Part shown: positions 24,801 through 36,075 of the stretch, in pieces
Layout of the letters: each line of letters opens with the position of its first letter
Position numbering within the stretch: the first letter of the stretch is position 1
DNA from: Paragonimus westermani
Lineage: Eukaryota; Platyhelminthes; Trematoda; Plagiorchiida; Troglotrematidae
Reading direction: 5' to 3'
DNA: 64,000 nucleotides
Assembly: GCA_008508345.1 (NCBI GenBank)
Contig: QNGE01000103.1
Span: 373,842-437,841, forward strand
The notes under the pieces: generated by a model
Seen by the model: only the letters and a program-made list of their open reading frames with translations
Told to the model about the DNA's origin: nothing
The model's database searches: none
Program-made: the position numbers and the translations under genes

Positions 24801-26330
24801 ACCAGTGGAAGCACGAGTAATCATTGAGCTCCTAGTAAGCGGGCTCCAACAGTGTAACAGTTGAATGTTTCTCCAGTAATGCCATATATACCACCGTTTA
24901 TCGTTCTTTTCGAAACTGATCTTGTTCTTCCCTTAAGACTCTAAACTTTCACTCATCTACCTGTAGAGCATTTCACTTCGTTCGCGGTAATTATTTTGTT
25001 ATGTGAGAACACCGTCAAACGTGAAATCCCCTAAAAGTGACATAGTTTTAAGTTTCCATAGATAGTTGCTGTCGAACAGCGGAAATGCTGATATCTTTTG
25101 ATTTCAGAGCTCTGGATGAAACTTGTCCCGTACTCTTTAGTCAAAGTTTAGTTAAGCAATTTCCATTTAAAGTCGTTCAGTTTTTTGTACCGTACCTGTC
25201 AGAAAGATAAGACATTGGTTCACTATTGGAAAAAGTCGTCTCATTCGTTTTGCCATTTCCTGGCAAGTGAGGTTCACCTCACTTACTCCGACTCATAGTC
25301 TCGTGTATAGTGTGTTATGTTCGTTTGATTAGTAAATGTACTGTGCTCAGCATGTGAATGATTGGAACTGCATTTGTCTAAACTGAATGAAATTAAACAT
25401 ATGGGAAAATGGAGATCACAATCGGTTTGGGAGCGTCATAGCCAACTCTAATTGAGCTTCTCCAAAAATGACGGAGTTGGTTGATTTGCATTCATTACAC
25501 CAATTTACACTTTTAACTCTTAAAAAGTAACCTCTTTTTCAGTGCAGGTGTATTTTTTAATTACACACAGACGCCAAGTTATTCTTTTGTCTGAACAAGT
25601 AGGTGAAGTATGGAAATAGTTTGATTCCCGACTTATAGGATCCACTGTATTTGTCGCATCAGAAAGTAGCAACACTCGGTATGTTAGGGAACACACCGGT
25701 TAAAAACTATCCAACTTTTATCCCGTTCAATTCAAAAGTCCTCTCTGCTGGTCAGTGTGCAGTGTAATGTTGTGAGCCAGGAACAATTGGCTATTTACTA
25801 GTGGCATATTTTGGTCGTCCGTCTACACAACAGTGTGACAGGTTGGTAGGCCTGTAACAGTGCTTCGTTCGTTGCATACTGTATATAAGTGAACAATGTG
25901 TAACATAAAGCCGACAGTCAGTGTACGCAGCAATGCTAACTACAGGAGTAGCGGAACGAATGAGCCGGGTATAAGATCATCTGACGTCTCGTCGGAATAG
26001 TGGTTTTTAAAAACTGAATTTAGTCGTCGTCAACAGTGATATCATCATGTTAGCAATTGATAGTGCTGCTTAGCTAAACCACGTCCAATAGTTCAGTTTA
26101 GATATGAAAGACTGATAGAAATGGACCTCAGTTTATGCAAAGGTTTGTGTCTTTCCAAACCTCAGGGCGTCCACGCCTTGTAACAAAGATTCATACGCTG
26201 TCTGGTTGAAGGCGTGCAAAGTTCTGTAAATGAATGCACGGATTATTTGACAATAGGTAAGCACAGTCAACGACTCGAAACGCTAAAGTGGAGGTAGCAG
26301 CAATTGGCTCATATATTTCTGATGATGGTT
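21900..26330. other. No recognisable gene
   Basis: Short frames only. A tRNA-like box B word near 22095 (GTGTTCCAATCC) is isolated and has no cloverleaf. The AT-rich 92-codon frame at 24222-24500 is rich in Phe, Arg and Lys and has no motif I recognise. A 16-base word at 23955-23970 recurs exactly at 32079-32094. Confidence 0.4.
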
Positions 26331-26344
26331 TAGTCATCCTCTTT

Positions 26345-26425
26345 TAAAAAGAAGTACTAGACTCGAGTTTAGCACCTGCTAAATCTATTCAGTACTGTTA
26401 ATTTTTATTCCGGTCACGATTTGAA
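26345..26425 (-). ncRNA. Hammerhead ribozyme motif (type B)
   Basis: Minus strand: AGTA, CTGAATA (complement of 26386-26392; CTGANGA with one change), a spacer ending in GGTGC, TAAACTCGAGTC (helix III ACTCGAGT, complement of 26361-26368, then the cleavage C), TAGTACT and CTTCTTTTTAAAAGAGG. The last part matches the family signature seen after the other type B cores. Helix III is perfectly palindromic. The first A of GAAA is kept but its G is T, so it is probably weak or inactive. Confidence 0.5.
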
Positions 26426-26909
26426 CTCCAGTCATGCTATCGTAAACTAACAGTATTGACCAACTGTCGCACACAAATGGCCAGCCACGTTCGCTTACAG
26501 GTAATGTTCAGACTGCCCGTTTGCTTCCAGGCGAGGTACAGTAAACATCTTAGTAACTAAAATCTATAGCCACACGAATGGGACTTCTCTCCAGGTTATA
26601 ATCACCAAAGCTGTTCAGAGATCTTCTGATTAGTGGTAAGTAATGGGAGATTTTAATTAGCATGAATTGAAAATCACACTAAAGAAAAGTCACTTCAGCG
26701 CCAGCATTGACTTCAGTGACTGTGGAGATATATGCCCAATGTACAGTGTTCAATTTCATGTACTCCAGATCAAATGACCACACGGGGAATCAGCAAGTAG
26801 GTCATCAAACGAAAAAATTTCCCTCCGTCGCCAATCAAATTAAACAGATACTTTTCTCTCTCATCAAAGCTACTGAATCAGAAAAGGCGTAAAATACAGT
26901 ACTCTTTTA

Positions 26910-27970
26910 ATGGCGGCAAAAGAGATCGGACGAATTCGATTACCAATCAAACACGCGGTTCAGCTATCTCATTGCATGTTCAGTGCAAACAAGGCATTGC
27001 TCCAACGAGTGACTAGCGCGCAGCTAGAAAATTTGAAATCACTCGAAGCTTCCGTTCATTGCCGGCAGTGTAACCTTACAGTCTGTAGTGAGTCAGAAAA
27101 ACGAGTTTTTACCAGTCGGAATGAAGTTCGAGCGGTCCAGAAATGTGGTTTACATGGAGTCACCATTAAACGGTGAGTAGCTAAAACAGATGAAGTCAGT
27201 GGGAACTATCCCATGTTTTGAACATACATGCATGACAGTATAAATCTGTTTGCTACTTTCCAACAATGCTAATTCACATTCAGTACACGTCTCATTGTAC
27301 TCGTGTGTGTCCGCGGTGGAAACTCTGATGGGAACAGTAACACAAGTCTAGGTGTACATTTCACTGCGAGTGAGTAAAACAATGGCGGAACCAAGAAGTG
27401 AACTATATAGAAGGAGGCATAAACTGAAAACCTCAAGTGTCAGAGAGCTACTGGTGGACATCTATCCTGTTGGCTGTTTTAAGTATTTGATGCGCCAGCA
27501 TGAATCCCGTAGCAGCGGTTAGGACCCGTTAGTATATGAAAACAGCCAATAGTAACTGACACTTCTCGGATATAGATTAATTGATGCTCCAGTTCAATTA
27601 GTTTCCACTCCAGCTAATTACAACACAGAGTGAGTCAGAAGACCAGTCAGCGAAGATAGATAGTGTAAACCAGCAGTTAGGCAACTGGCCACACTCAAAC
27701 TTGTGTCCAGCACTGTAAGCAAAATGACCTTTTATCGATTTCTTTTTCAGAGAAGATCCGAGGATTAAAGTGAACACAAGAGGATTCAATAAAGTAATCA
27801 AAGTGGTCTATTTTACAGCCCAACTGTGCGCGACTTTTCACTCTTGTCCTACTATCACACCAGAAATAATGGGGAATTTACCATACACTAGAACCTGTAT
27901 GTATTGTATGATCAAACTACAAAAGAGAACACGTGAACTGCAACACGTGGCAAAATATTGGCATGATTGA
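26910..27970 (+). CDS. Putative two-exon gene for a small CxxC/CxxC zinc-binding-type protein
   Basis: Exon 1 runs from an ATG at 26910 to 27172 and ends in a strong donor (CG|GTGAGT). Exon 2 starts at 27751 after a T-rich acceptor (TTTCTTTTTCAG|A) and runs to a TGA at 27968-27970. The junction codon is CG+A (Arg88) and the frame is kept, giving 160 residues. The product is basic, with a helical N-terminal part, CRQC at 51-54, a Lys/Arg-rich linker and CMYC at 137-140. Two CxxC knuckles separated by a basic linker after an N-terminal helix recall RNase P/MRP Rpr2/Rpp21/SNM1-type and UPF0711 (C18orf21-type) proteins. That is a layout resemblance, not a demonstrated homology. The same frame stays open for 41 codons past the TGA, so the true 3' structure may differ or the gene may be dead. 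No upstream promoter was identified. Confidence 0.4.
27173..27750 (+). other. Predicted intron of the 26.9-kb gene
   Basis: GTGAGT donor and a pyrimidine-rich TTTTTCAG acceptor, 578 bases. Splicing joins two frames without a stop (phase 2). It contains nothing recognisable. Short plus- and minus-strand frames inside are incidental. Confidence 0.45.
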
Positions 27971-29790
27971 CATAACTGGTTACATAACTCGCCAACTGCA
28001 AACACTTCGTCAGTCAGGAAGTTGCTTACCAGATTGTCAAACAGCGTCCTGGAAAACGCCAGAAAGTGCAGAGTTCCAGTACTTTCGGGCATCTAGGCCA
28101 TTGGTACACAATTGCACCATCCTGACCTCTGATATACAAACAACTAACCCGGGATTTATAACGATGGTTGCGTTACGGATATTACTAGTCCAGTCACTAT
28201 TATCTGTTGTGACAAATATTATAACACAGCCCTCTAACTAGCACAATATTTATTGTACCGTAACTATCCCCGTGGTCAAACACAGGAAACAAGCCCCTAT
28301 TCGTAGTTTGTCGTTCTCATTAATTACACAGCTCCATACTAACACTGATCTGCTAGCGATGAGCCGCATTCCCTACCAGTCAGTTCTGTTGCATCACTAA
28401 TAACGAGGCTGCAATTTTCTAAGCACAATTTCTGCACCCAAACATAGGAGATAACCATCATCAATTCCATTAAAAATACTGCCTTGAAATTCCTAAACAC
28501 ACTATTTATAACGAAATTAACAGATTCAGGTTGGCAGTCAATCTCAACTTCATTGGATTAACCTATTCAGTAGCGGGATGCCGACTTCGTTACTTAGAGT
28601 TCTCAAATATTCCAACTTCGCGATGATGACAACTGCACACAGTAGCTAACGGAAGGTAATCGGAATCTCTGTGAACATCAAAATGATGGATTTAGGGCAG
28701 TCGTGTGTGTTAGTCAGTTCCAAATTAAGCGTGCTGTTCAGGTAACAAGTATAAAGATCAAATTGTGAGCTATGAGTGAGATCGTCTTATAGGGAAGCCT
28801 GAAAAATTCCACATCAAACGTGTTTATTTGCTTACTGAAATGTGCTATAACTTGTGTGTAATTTGCCACCTGGCTACTCTGCCATGTGATCTAGTCGGTC
28901 AACCTTTTTGGAATAAACCCCTTTCGTAATTCGCTAACTGTTGAATTGCTCGTAGCCAGTGCGCCATGTCAAGGGTGCCAGCTGTTTCTTCACCAGATAT
29001 GGTTGCCGGTTTACTTTGAAGTGTCGTTTTCTTCCTGTTAATGGCTTTGATTTTTTCAACCTGACGTGAGTGCCAATGCTCGTTATGTGTTATGCTGCCC
29101 TGTAGTGTGATACTTGCACTAAGTGTGTCTGTGCACCTCAATGAAGGTGACCAACCTAAACAGGTTTAATTGAATCTGGTTACCAAACCCAACCATTCTT
29201 ATAGGTCTCATGAGCTATTGGTGGGTTGTCACTGGGCTCCTGAAGCGTCTGCTTTGCTCCAACATGTAGTCAATGAAGTGCCGAGTACGACTGGACAAAG
29301 CTGTCACACGTTGGCCACGAAATCAATAGCCGCCCAGTAGAAACAAACACATGCACCCCACTTGCGTTACGGTTCTAGTATTGCGGTAGGTTTCTTATGA
29401 ATAGCAAATTTACAATCCTCATAGCTTGCCGGTTGCTATGACGTGATATACTTCCCGTTTTTTAATGACTGTTGTCAATTTGAGAATTGCATCCTGGTTT
29501 TGACAATCGGAATCTTTATCTGCTAACAAATCTGAGTAAGTGCTTATCATGGTAGTAGTGGCCTTAAGCATACTGGTTTCATATATTTCAAATTGATTAC
29601 TGCGACAAATCTGTGCAAATTAGTCCTCTTATGTCAATTGCTGTCGTCGCCAAACCTTGCTTATTACTAAGTACAGAAACCCAATAGTTTCCTGTTTTGT
29701 AACCAATTCGTAAACTTCATCCATGTTCGGCGATCCACCTTAGTTAAAATTGATTAACTGGACGTCATCGTATATGCGTGCTGTTTTTAC
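27971..29790. other. No firm gene; in-frame continuation after the CxxC gene
   Basis: From 27971 to 28096 the exon 2 frame continues for 41 codons before the next stop, with a Ser/Leu/Arg-rich sequence. It could be an alternative last exon, or a chance open stretch. A 102-codon frame in another phase (27933-28241) overlaps it. Nothing is recognised from 28.3 to 29.8 kb. Confidence 0.35.
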
Positions 29791-29796
29791 TGTGAT

Positions 29797-29865
29797 TGGC
29801 AGAAGCGTATACCTACTACCACGTACATTTACTATCACAACGAAAGTTACAGATCAGACGATAAT
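29797..29865 (+). ncRNA. Possible very degenerate hammerhead (type B)
   Basis: GGCAGAAGCGTATACCTACT followed by ACCACG, a spacer and GAAAGTTACAGATC lines up loosely with the type B order (GGCAAGGATATACACTACTG, then GAAACTCGAGTC). Core bases are lost. This is reported only as a possible family member. Confidence 0.2.
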
Positions 29866-32800
29866 ACTTATTCATAGCAAACCACTTAGAAATTGTACTA
29901 CAATCGCCCAGGTCACCTTATGATTTTTTTCATACAATACCTTCTTGGCTTAACCTGCAGATCAATATGTCTTTCTTCGTACGATTCATAAAAAAGGAAC
30001 TGTAAAAACATATTCTGCTGTGAAATTAAGCTCACTGCTTACAAATATAAACAAACGGCAGAAATTACAGCGATAGTTGTCAGTTGTGAAGTGTGATAGT
30101 AAATTCTGGTTCGGTGTCATCCGGATTTAACGAGGACTTGAGAATGAGTTGTTAGAGGAAGCGGTGTACGACTGAGTATCAGACATGCATTATTAATTTC
30201 GTATTTATTGTACCTATAGTCACTCACCGATTACACGTTCATACTTATCTCGATGAAATACCCACTAACCTTGTCTACACGATTTAAGTCTTTCACATGA
30301 GCAACTGAGACCATTTGTTAAATCGCTAGGAGGCCACACCACAAACCTCCTTCCCTCTCAATGTCCTTCTGTACACTGCCAACATTTACCACTGATTGCT
30401 TCCTGGCATCTACTGTGTACAGTATACTAGCATTCCTACACTCCTCATGTAACCGAATGTGACTGAACAATTTTCAACTGATGACTGTTCTGAACAACTA
30501 TCACATTTAGTATCATTTCTCTTCTGTTCTCTTAGTCTTCTCAAAGAACAAGTTTACCAAAAGACTGTCTAGTTGGTGTCAACATCATACGACAAATTTC
30601 TTAAACAATGTTTTGATTAAAACCAATATTTTCAGATAAGCTGATCATCAAACGAGTCATGGAAACGAAATTGTAGCCTGCGAAAAACTGACGGCTGGTC
30701 TTTAATACAAAGTATCCACTGGAAGCTTAGAACAAACTTCTTGGATGCTCCCTTCATGTCTGTCAATACTGTTTAAACCAATAAAACCTGCACATATTTA
30801 CATTCAACAGATTTACGCCTTCCTAATATTGGAATAAATCTGAGCACGTCAATACATACCGTAATTCATAATAACTCCGGTTCTCCTTTTCAGTACGAAT
30901 TTAGGAAAAACTACAATTTACCACGGCTAGAAGAGGTTACTGCATCAGAAGTGAGTTTAATGAGTGATTGAACTGATGGAATTATTCTAGCTATTTGGTT
31001 AATAAATTTATCAACTTTATAAACCATATATGTGCATTCGTGAACCACTTACACGTGTTGCCGCTTCCTACCGTAACACGACCTGCAGTCGAGCTGATCA
31101 TAAGTCAGTATCACACTGTCTGATCTAAGATAACCAAGCCACATTCTTTCTGAAATCAGACATAAAATATCCACCCCGTTATACTCCCACGCATTCTGCA
31201 ATGTGTCGCCAACGGGGGAAGATTGTAAATTTATTCTGTCCCATCTTCGTTCTTCTCAGACAACCGTTGCACCAATCCACTGTTAGGATACGCCACCCGA
31301 ATGCACAGGTTGGTGATGCGCGTAGGGTTTGCCAGCACGTGTGAAACATGCTTGCCAAACTAGTAAGCGCAACAGCTACAAGTTTCCTAAAATTTGTATC
31401 CTGAAAGTCAACGGTTTCTTACTCGATCGCCTGTTACACTCGTGGACCAAATTTGGACAAAGTGGAGACACTGGGGAAAAGTGTTCTTCCGAATTAGGGT
31501 TTTCAGCGAAAATTCTTCAATAAGAAACCGTGTGAACACGTATAAGCCAGCGGTTCAGTATGCCATACACACGATATACATGAACGAAAAACAAAATGAC
31601 ACTAAAAACACATCAGCACGCTCTGTTACACAATTCAAATTCAACCCATGCGCGCCCGCTAATATCGAATGCGCCTTACATATTGACAGAGAGAATAGGC
31701 GTAAAATTAGTGAGTACCTTTAAGCAGTGTACAACTGCTTACAGTTTATTGCCTCTTCCCGAGTCACCCATTACCCGGACCCTGACCTAAACGTTCATCA
31801 AGAAGATTACAAACAGAGTGAATCGCCCATACTACGTGGCAAGAAATTTCTTGTGATTCACCGTTTGCAACAATGCACTAGAAGATTGTCCATGTCACCC
31901 TGTCCTTTGATGTTCAAGTTCTGCTACCTCAGCCTTGGGGTCTTATAACGTTTTGGTTCCACCAGTAAAATCAAACTGCGACTTGCTGATATGTGCTGGG
32001 AAATTTTGGTCTACATACTCTGATCAACATTCACGAATGATTACAGATCTTGGATTCCCATGGGGTTTTCTGTCACTCTTTTTCGAAAACAATCACTAGT
32101 AGAATTGTGCTTTTGTTGGTGTCCGTCGGCAGTGCATGTCCTTGGAGTCGTTTTCCAGTCATGTATTCATAGAACTACTGTGATGAGTACGGTGCTACTA
32201 ATTTCTTATTAGGTAAGGCTGCACTATGTCACCTGTAAGCGCTCGATGACAGTCACCTGTGCATAACTGTCAGACTGTCCGGTCGCCTCGAGGATGACAG
32301 TAAGTGTCGTGTTAAATCCATTCAATGATCCTATGACTACTTTTAAAAAATCAAGCGTGTGTCGTTTTGTCAACATAAATATCGATTTTGTGGCTGGAAT
32401 AGATAAATAACAAAAGGAAATTCAGCACTGACACTAACGACGTAATACATGCGAGTAACAATACACTAGATCAAAGTCGGTATACTCCTGGCCTCCTCAG
32501 TCCTATAGGTGATGCAAAACTCACAAAGCATGTGTTCCCAGGAAACTCATTTTTACATCGCTAAGTTGTCCCAGTCATGGACTCACCAAATAAATAGTCG
32601 ACATTTTATCGTCTATTCGGCCTGTTCATACACTGAAAGATTTTTGAACTGAACACGTCTGCTGATGACGATAAATACGACTTGAATCAATGTCCACAAT
32701 TTTTGTTTGCAGACAAGAAGCGATAGATTCTACCTGCTGTAACCCTTCATATAACTTCACTTGTCTAACTGAAGCGTGTGTTTTTGATGGGCACCAGAAA

Positions 32801-33090
32801 CGTTGGATTTTGCTCTGCGTTACCAAAGACTTAGCTGATATATTCATGGCTAAAAACAAGCAAACTACCCTTCTAGTTTTGGATATCTAGGGGGTTCAGA
32901 TACTGCACGAATTCCACAGTGTGCATTTGACTAGCGGTAGAAAGGGTTAGTTCAAGAGGTGATGTACACATCAACCCGCGTTCACCGAACCGTCGAGTGC
33001 AAACAAGAGTGTTGGTTGTAAGATATCCGCACCAAATGTAGTATGAATGAAGTTGAATAGTTTGGGCGTTGTGTTTAACAAGTTATTGAC
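29866..33090. other. No recognisable gene
   Basis: Between 31.33 and 31.95 kb there are few stops in all three plus frames (frames of 64-109 codons), but none shows a motif I recognise. The frame at 32690-32890 follows an acceptor-like TTTGTTTGCAG and encodes 66 residues without a family signature. The rest has short frames only. Confidence 0.35.
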
Positions 33091-33094
33091 AAAC

Positions 33095-33185
33095 AGATTG
33101 GGAATAACACAACGTTTCGAGCAAGTTGTAATACTCAACGTTTCAACCACCTCGGGTGGCCTTCCTCAGGCATCTAATGGGAACC
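33095..33185 (-). ncRNA. Hammerhead ribozyme motif, PLE-type (type A), orphan
   Basis: Minus strand: GATGC, CTGAGGA (complement of 33163-33169, fits CTGANGA), a well-paired helix II of seven pairs (GGCCACC with GGTGGTT, two G-U) closed by CGA, GAAAC (complement of 33140-33144), then a helix III (ACGTT with AACGT plus GAG with CTC) and T at the cleavage position. GATGC can pair with the following GTGTT by one Watson-Crick end pair and several G-U pairs as helix I. It is the best-preserved helix II in the window. No PLE coding sequence is recognisable next to it. The 111-codon plus frame over it (33047-33382) is probably incidental. Confidence 0.55.
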
Positions 33186-33735
33186 CTGCAACCCTTAATA
33201 GTGAAATCGGAATTGTTGTTATGAGATTTGTCGACCGTGTGCAGACAGTTAGACGGGTATCTGTTGCATACGACGGAGTGTTCACCAGTTTCGAACTTGG
33301 AGTGTCTTTCACTGATGCGCCTGATAGGGTAACATTCGAAGGAGTCAAGAAACCACTGGCGCTTACTATCACCTCAGAATAAGAAACGGACTAGTCTACC
33401 CATTAAAAATGACTGGATACTGTTAATAATTCGAAGTTATATTTCCGTTAAAAGAAATTAAATACAGGGTCACAAATTTTCCGTTTCAAATCACAGCTAA
33501 TTTAAGTGGAACGATTTACATCTTATGGATACCATCTTGGTTTCACTAAATATGATAGAACGGAATCTCGCTTCCTGTACTATTTACAGTTCAAGACAAA
33601 GGTTAGTCAGCGAAATTCCTTCTCTCTATGCCTTTCAAAACATACGGGACTGACGCCATGAACAAGCTGTAATCGCAGGACTCAGTGGCTCAAGGCAGCA
33701 GGTTCTAGCTGGGTTTCACAAACGGAAGGTGAAAT

Positions 33736-34190
33736 TGTGTCGTGTGGTTGCCAGATCTCCTGGAAAACTCTTTCCAGACGTTTCTAATGTTTAAATTTTA
33801 TACTTGGCTCTTTTTGTAAGTAACTCTCTTAATTTTGAAACTTCACCTTACTTATTCACCAGTGTATATTATTTTACTCACTTGAAGGTCGTTATGTGAC
33901 CTATTTGCTTTCATTTGGCGTATTTCATCTGAGGTGAACTTTTGTTTTGCTGCTTTGAGTTACTAAAAGGATTATGGAGGTAACTTTGTGTATTTAGTTT
34001 GTTCCACATTGGGCATTCGATCTGTACGTTTACCATGTGTCTTAACTGTTGATATTGAACATCACAATTGAGGTATACAGCCGATTATTTCGCACACTTT
34101 ATTGTTTACAAAATACTTCTGCAGGATCTTTGCTCAAACCCTGATTCGATGGTTGCTTTTTGTTTACGTCTTGATTGGAGACGGTTCGAT
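33736..34190 (+). repeat. 5' long terminal repeat of the BEL/Pao element
   Basis: It begins TGTGTCG and GGTTGCC, paralleling TGTGTCG and TGTTGCC at 39767. Clear shared blocks are CTTAATTTTGAAACTT against CTCAATTTTGCAACTT, GTATATTATTTTACTC against GTATATATTGTTTTACTC, GACCTATTTGCTTTCATT against CAACCTATTTGCTTTTATT, and ATTGAACATCAC in both. Relative to the 3' copy it has about 100 extra bases near 33.92-34.05 kb. The right end is uncertain: the region up to about 34165 still resembles the 3' copy weakly, including a type B hammerhead relic in antisense. Gag starts soon after. Confidence 0.65.
34085..34165 (-). ncRNA. Very degenerate hammerhead relic inside the 5' LTR
   Basis: Minus strand GAGCAAAGATCCTGC and then AGTATTTTGTAAAC line up with CAAAGCTCCAGTC and then ACTACTTTTCGAAAC of the 3' LTR copy. 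The CTGANGA core is gone. It is listed because it supports the idea that both LTRs carried the motif before the element inserted. Confidence 0.25.
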
Positions 34191-34315
34191 TATAGCAGTA
34201 CTGTCCCTTCTGGAAATTGAAAACACTTGTTGAACAATTCGGCCACATCCGTCAAGAATGCCGCGGCGCCTAAAACCTCCGAAGGATATATCAGAGAACA
34301 AGTAATTCCCACAAT

Positions 34316-35605
34316 ATGATAGCATTGGTAATCGGCCCAGTTCTGATAAATCTGTCTTCGAACGCTAAGACTAGTATTAGGAGTAATGTAGGTGCTCACT
34401 CGAACTTTATGATGGCTGAGCTGAAGGAAGAACATTTAATCAGTGAAATAGAGGTATGGAACGGTTCAGTACAGTCTGGAGAGCAAGGGTTGATCGCCAG
34501 ACAAAATCTTCACAAAATCTCCTACCCTAAATCAAGTTGGGAGTGACATATGAGATCGTCATTGGTTGAACCACAGAATTCTGCAGTTCTGCATGTTAAG
34601 CGGTACGCGGCGGATTTTCATATTCAAGTTCGTCCTTCCCTTTGTAGGCTTGAAATACACCGAAAAGATTTTTTAACAAGATCATATGCCTCGATTTTGC
34701 TGAAGTTCACGGATTTACCAAAGTTCGAGTTGACCTAATTTAATGGCGTTCCGATCAATTACTGAAAGTTTACGAGGCAATCTGAGCACTGGGTTGGAAG
34801 TAGAGTGGCAGACTGCGGTCAGTGAACACTCTACCGTTTACAGTATTGTCAGGGAAGAGCTCGTGAGGCAACTGAGAACAGTAGAATGGCATACGTGAAG
34901 GCCAGAGAGGTGTTGTGAAACCTTTATTGGCAGCTGTATCATTTCATGAGATCTCAGATCGAGGACTGTTTAAGGAAGCTTGACATGTTCCAAACACCGC
35001 TGGTGGGCTGACACGGTTGTCCGTTCGCATGAAAAATTGCAGAGCTGCTCTCGAGCAGATGGACTGCGAAGCTGATTTGGAATTTGTTAGTACATTGGAA
35101 CAGAATGTGAAAGGGCTACCCCCTTGTCTGCAATTCGAGTGAGCTAGCAGAGCAGACCGGATGAACTCACGACCTCACGAACTGACGTTTGCCGAGCTCA
35201 CGGAATTCACTCTGTAATATGCGAGGGTGGCGTGCGACAGATTCGGACAAATTGCCGAGAGCTCGTAATAAGATCCGTCCAGGCGTAACTAGAGAGCGAG
35301 AGAGTCAAAAAAGGAACTAGCAGTGACCTTGAATTTTGCTGCCACAAAGTCGCGTCTTGTGACTTGTGACTTGTCCAGATTTGCACATAGCCTTGAAGGT
35401 TGTCCTGGGTTTGTCAAGCTCGATGTACCTAGTAGATGGTCTAGTACCCGCTGGTTGAGCGCGTGTTTCGTGTGCCTTAAGATGTCGCATAGGGCTTCGG
35501 ACTGTCGAATAAAAAACCTGTGTTGTAAAGACGGCTGCCGAGATCAACATCTTCGTTTGCTGCACAACCCTAGAGGCCAAACGACACGACAGCACTCATG
35601 CAAAA
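34316..35605 (+). pseudogene. BEL/Pao gag with CCHC zinc knuckle (broken)
   Basis: The start shows a Glu-rich stretch (AELKEEHLI) and then TDLPKFELT, a stop at 34736, FNGVPINY and, after another stop, KFTRQ. This is the typical entry into the Pao Gag (LPKxEL...FxGxPxxYxxF). Later come a YCQGRA-type block, LTRLSVRMKNCRAALEQMD and LEQNVKGLPPCLQFEW, and HELTFAELTEF, all Pao Gag landmarks. The knuckle reads CFVCLKMSHRASDC at 35463-35504 (CX2CX4HX4C). Gag packages element RNA into particles. At least four stops or frameshifts break it. Confidence 0.75.
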
Positions 35606-36075
35606 GCAGTGGGGTTTGTACCACGACGAGCTTCGGTAGGAAATGCGTACGACTTGGGGGTGGTTCCGGAGTGTGTGGAAACTCCAACAGACTTCGCCAG
35701 AACCTATGCTTTCTTTGACAGTGGTTCAGATACAACGTTTGCCAAACAAAGTTTTGTTGATAGACATCAAACTGCATCAGTTCACTCACGCCTGACAATC
35801 ACGGCACTCAGTGGCGCACTTAAATTTAAGTGTGCCAAAACAGAGTTCAGGTTATTTCTGCTGTCTATGGATGAAGTCGTTAAGGTTGACGAGGAGTGCA
35901 CCATACAGGATTTACCGTTTTGGCTTGTAGCTCCCTTACGAAATGTGAGTGAGCGGTGGCAACATTCGAGTGAAATCGAGTTCGGATAGGTTGACCAAAG
36001 AAAGGTTAATACACAGATTGGATGTAATATCCCAGAAGCACACTGAATACTCGATCAAAGAGTGAATGGACGATT
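35606..36075 (+). pseudogene. BEL/Pao aspartic protease (DUF1758-type), broken
   Basis: The frame at 35609-35989 carries AFFDSGSDTTFAKQSF around residues 34-49, the retroviral-type DSG active site in the DUF1758 context common in Pao elements. It is followed by a beta-strand-like stretch (LTITALSGALKFK). It would process the Gag-Pol polyprotein. It closes at 35987-35989, ahead of the expected end of the domain, and the next readable part restarts in a new frame. Confidence 0.75.

Noticed and set aside
31329..31948. Low-stop stretch that might be an LTR-element gag (FPKICILKVNG resembles a Gag start)
   Set aside because: The resemblance covers only about ten residues, and no following Gag block or zinc knuckle could be found.
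33047..33382. 111-codon plus frame and its minus mirror
   Set aside because: No recognisable family. It overlaps the minus-strand hammerhead motif, and both strands are open, which suggests chance.
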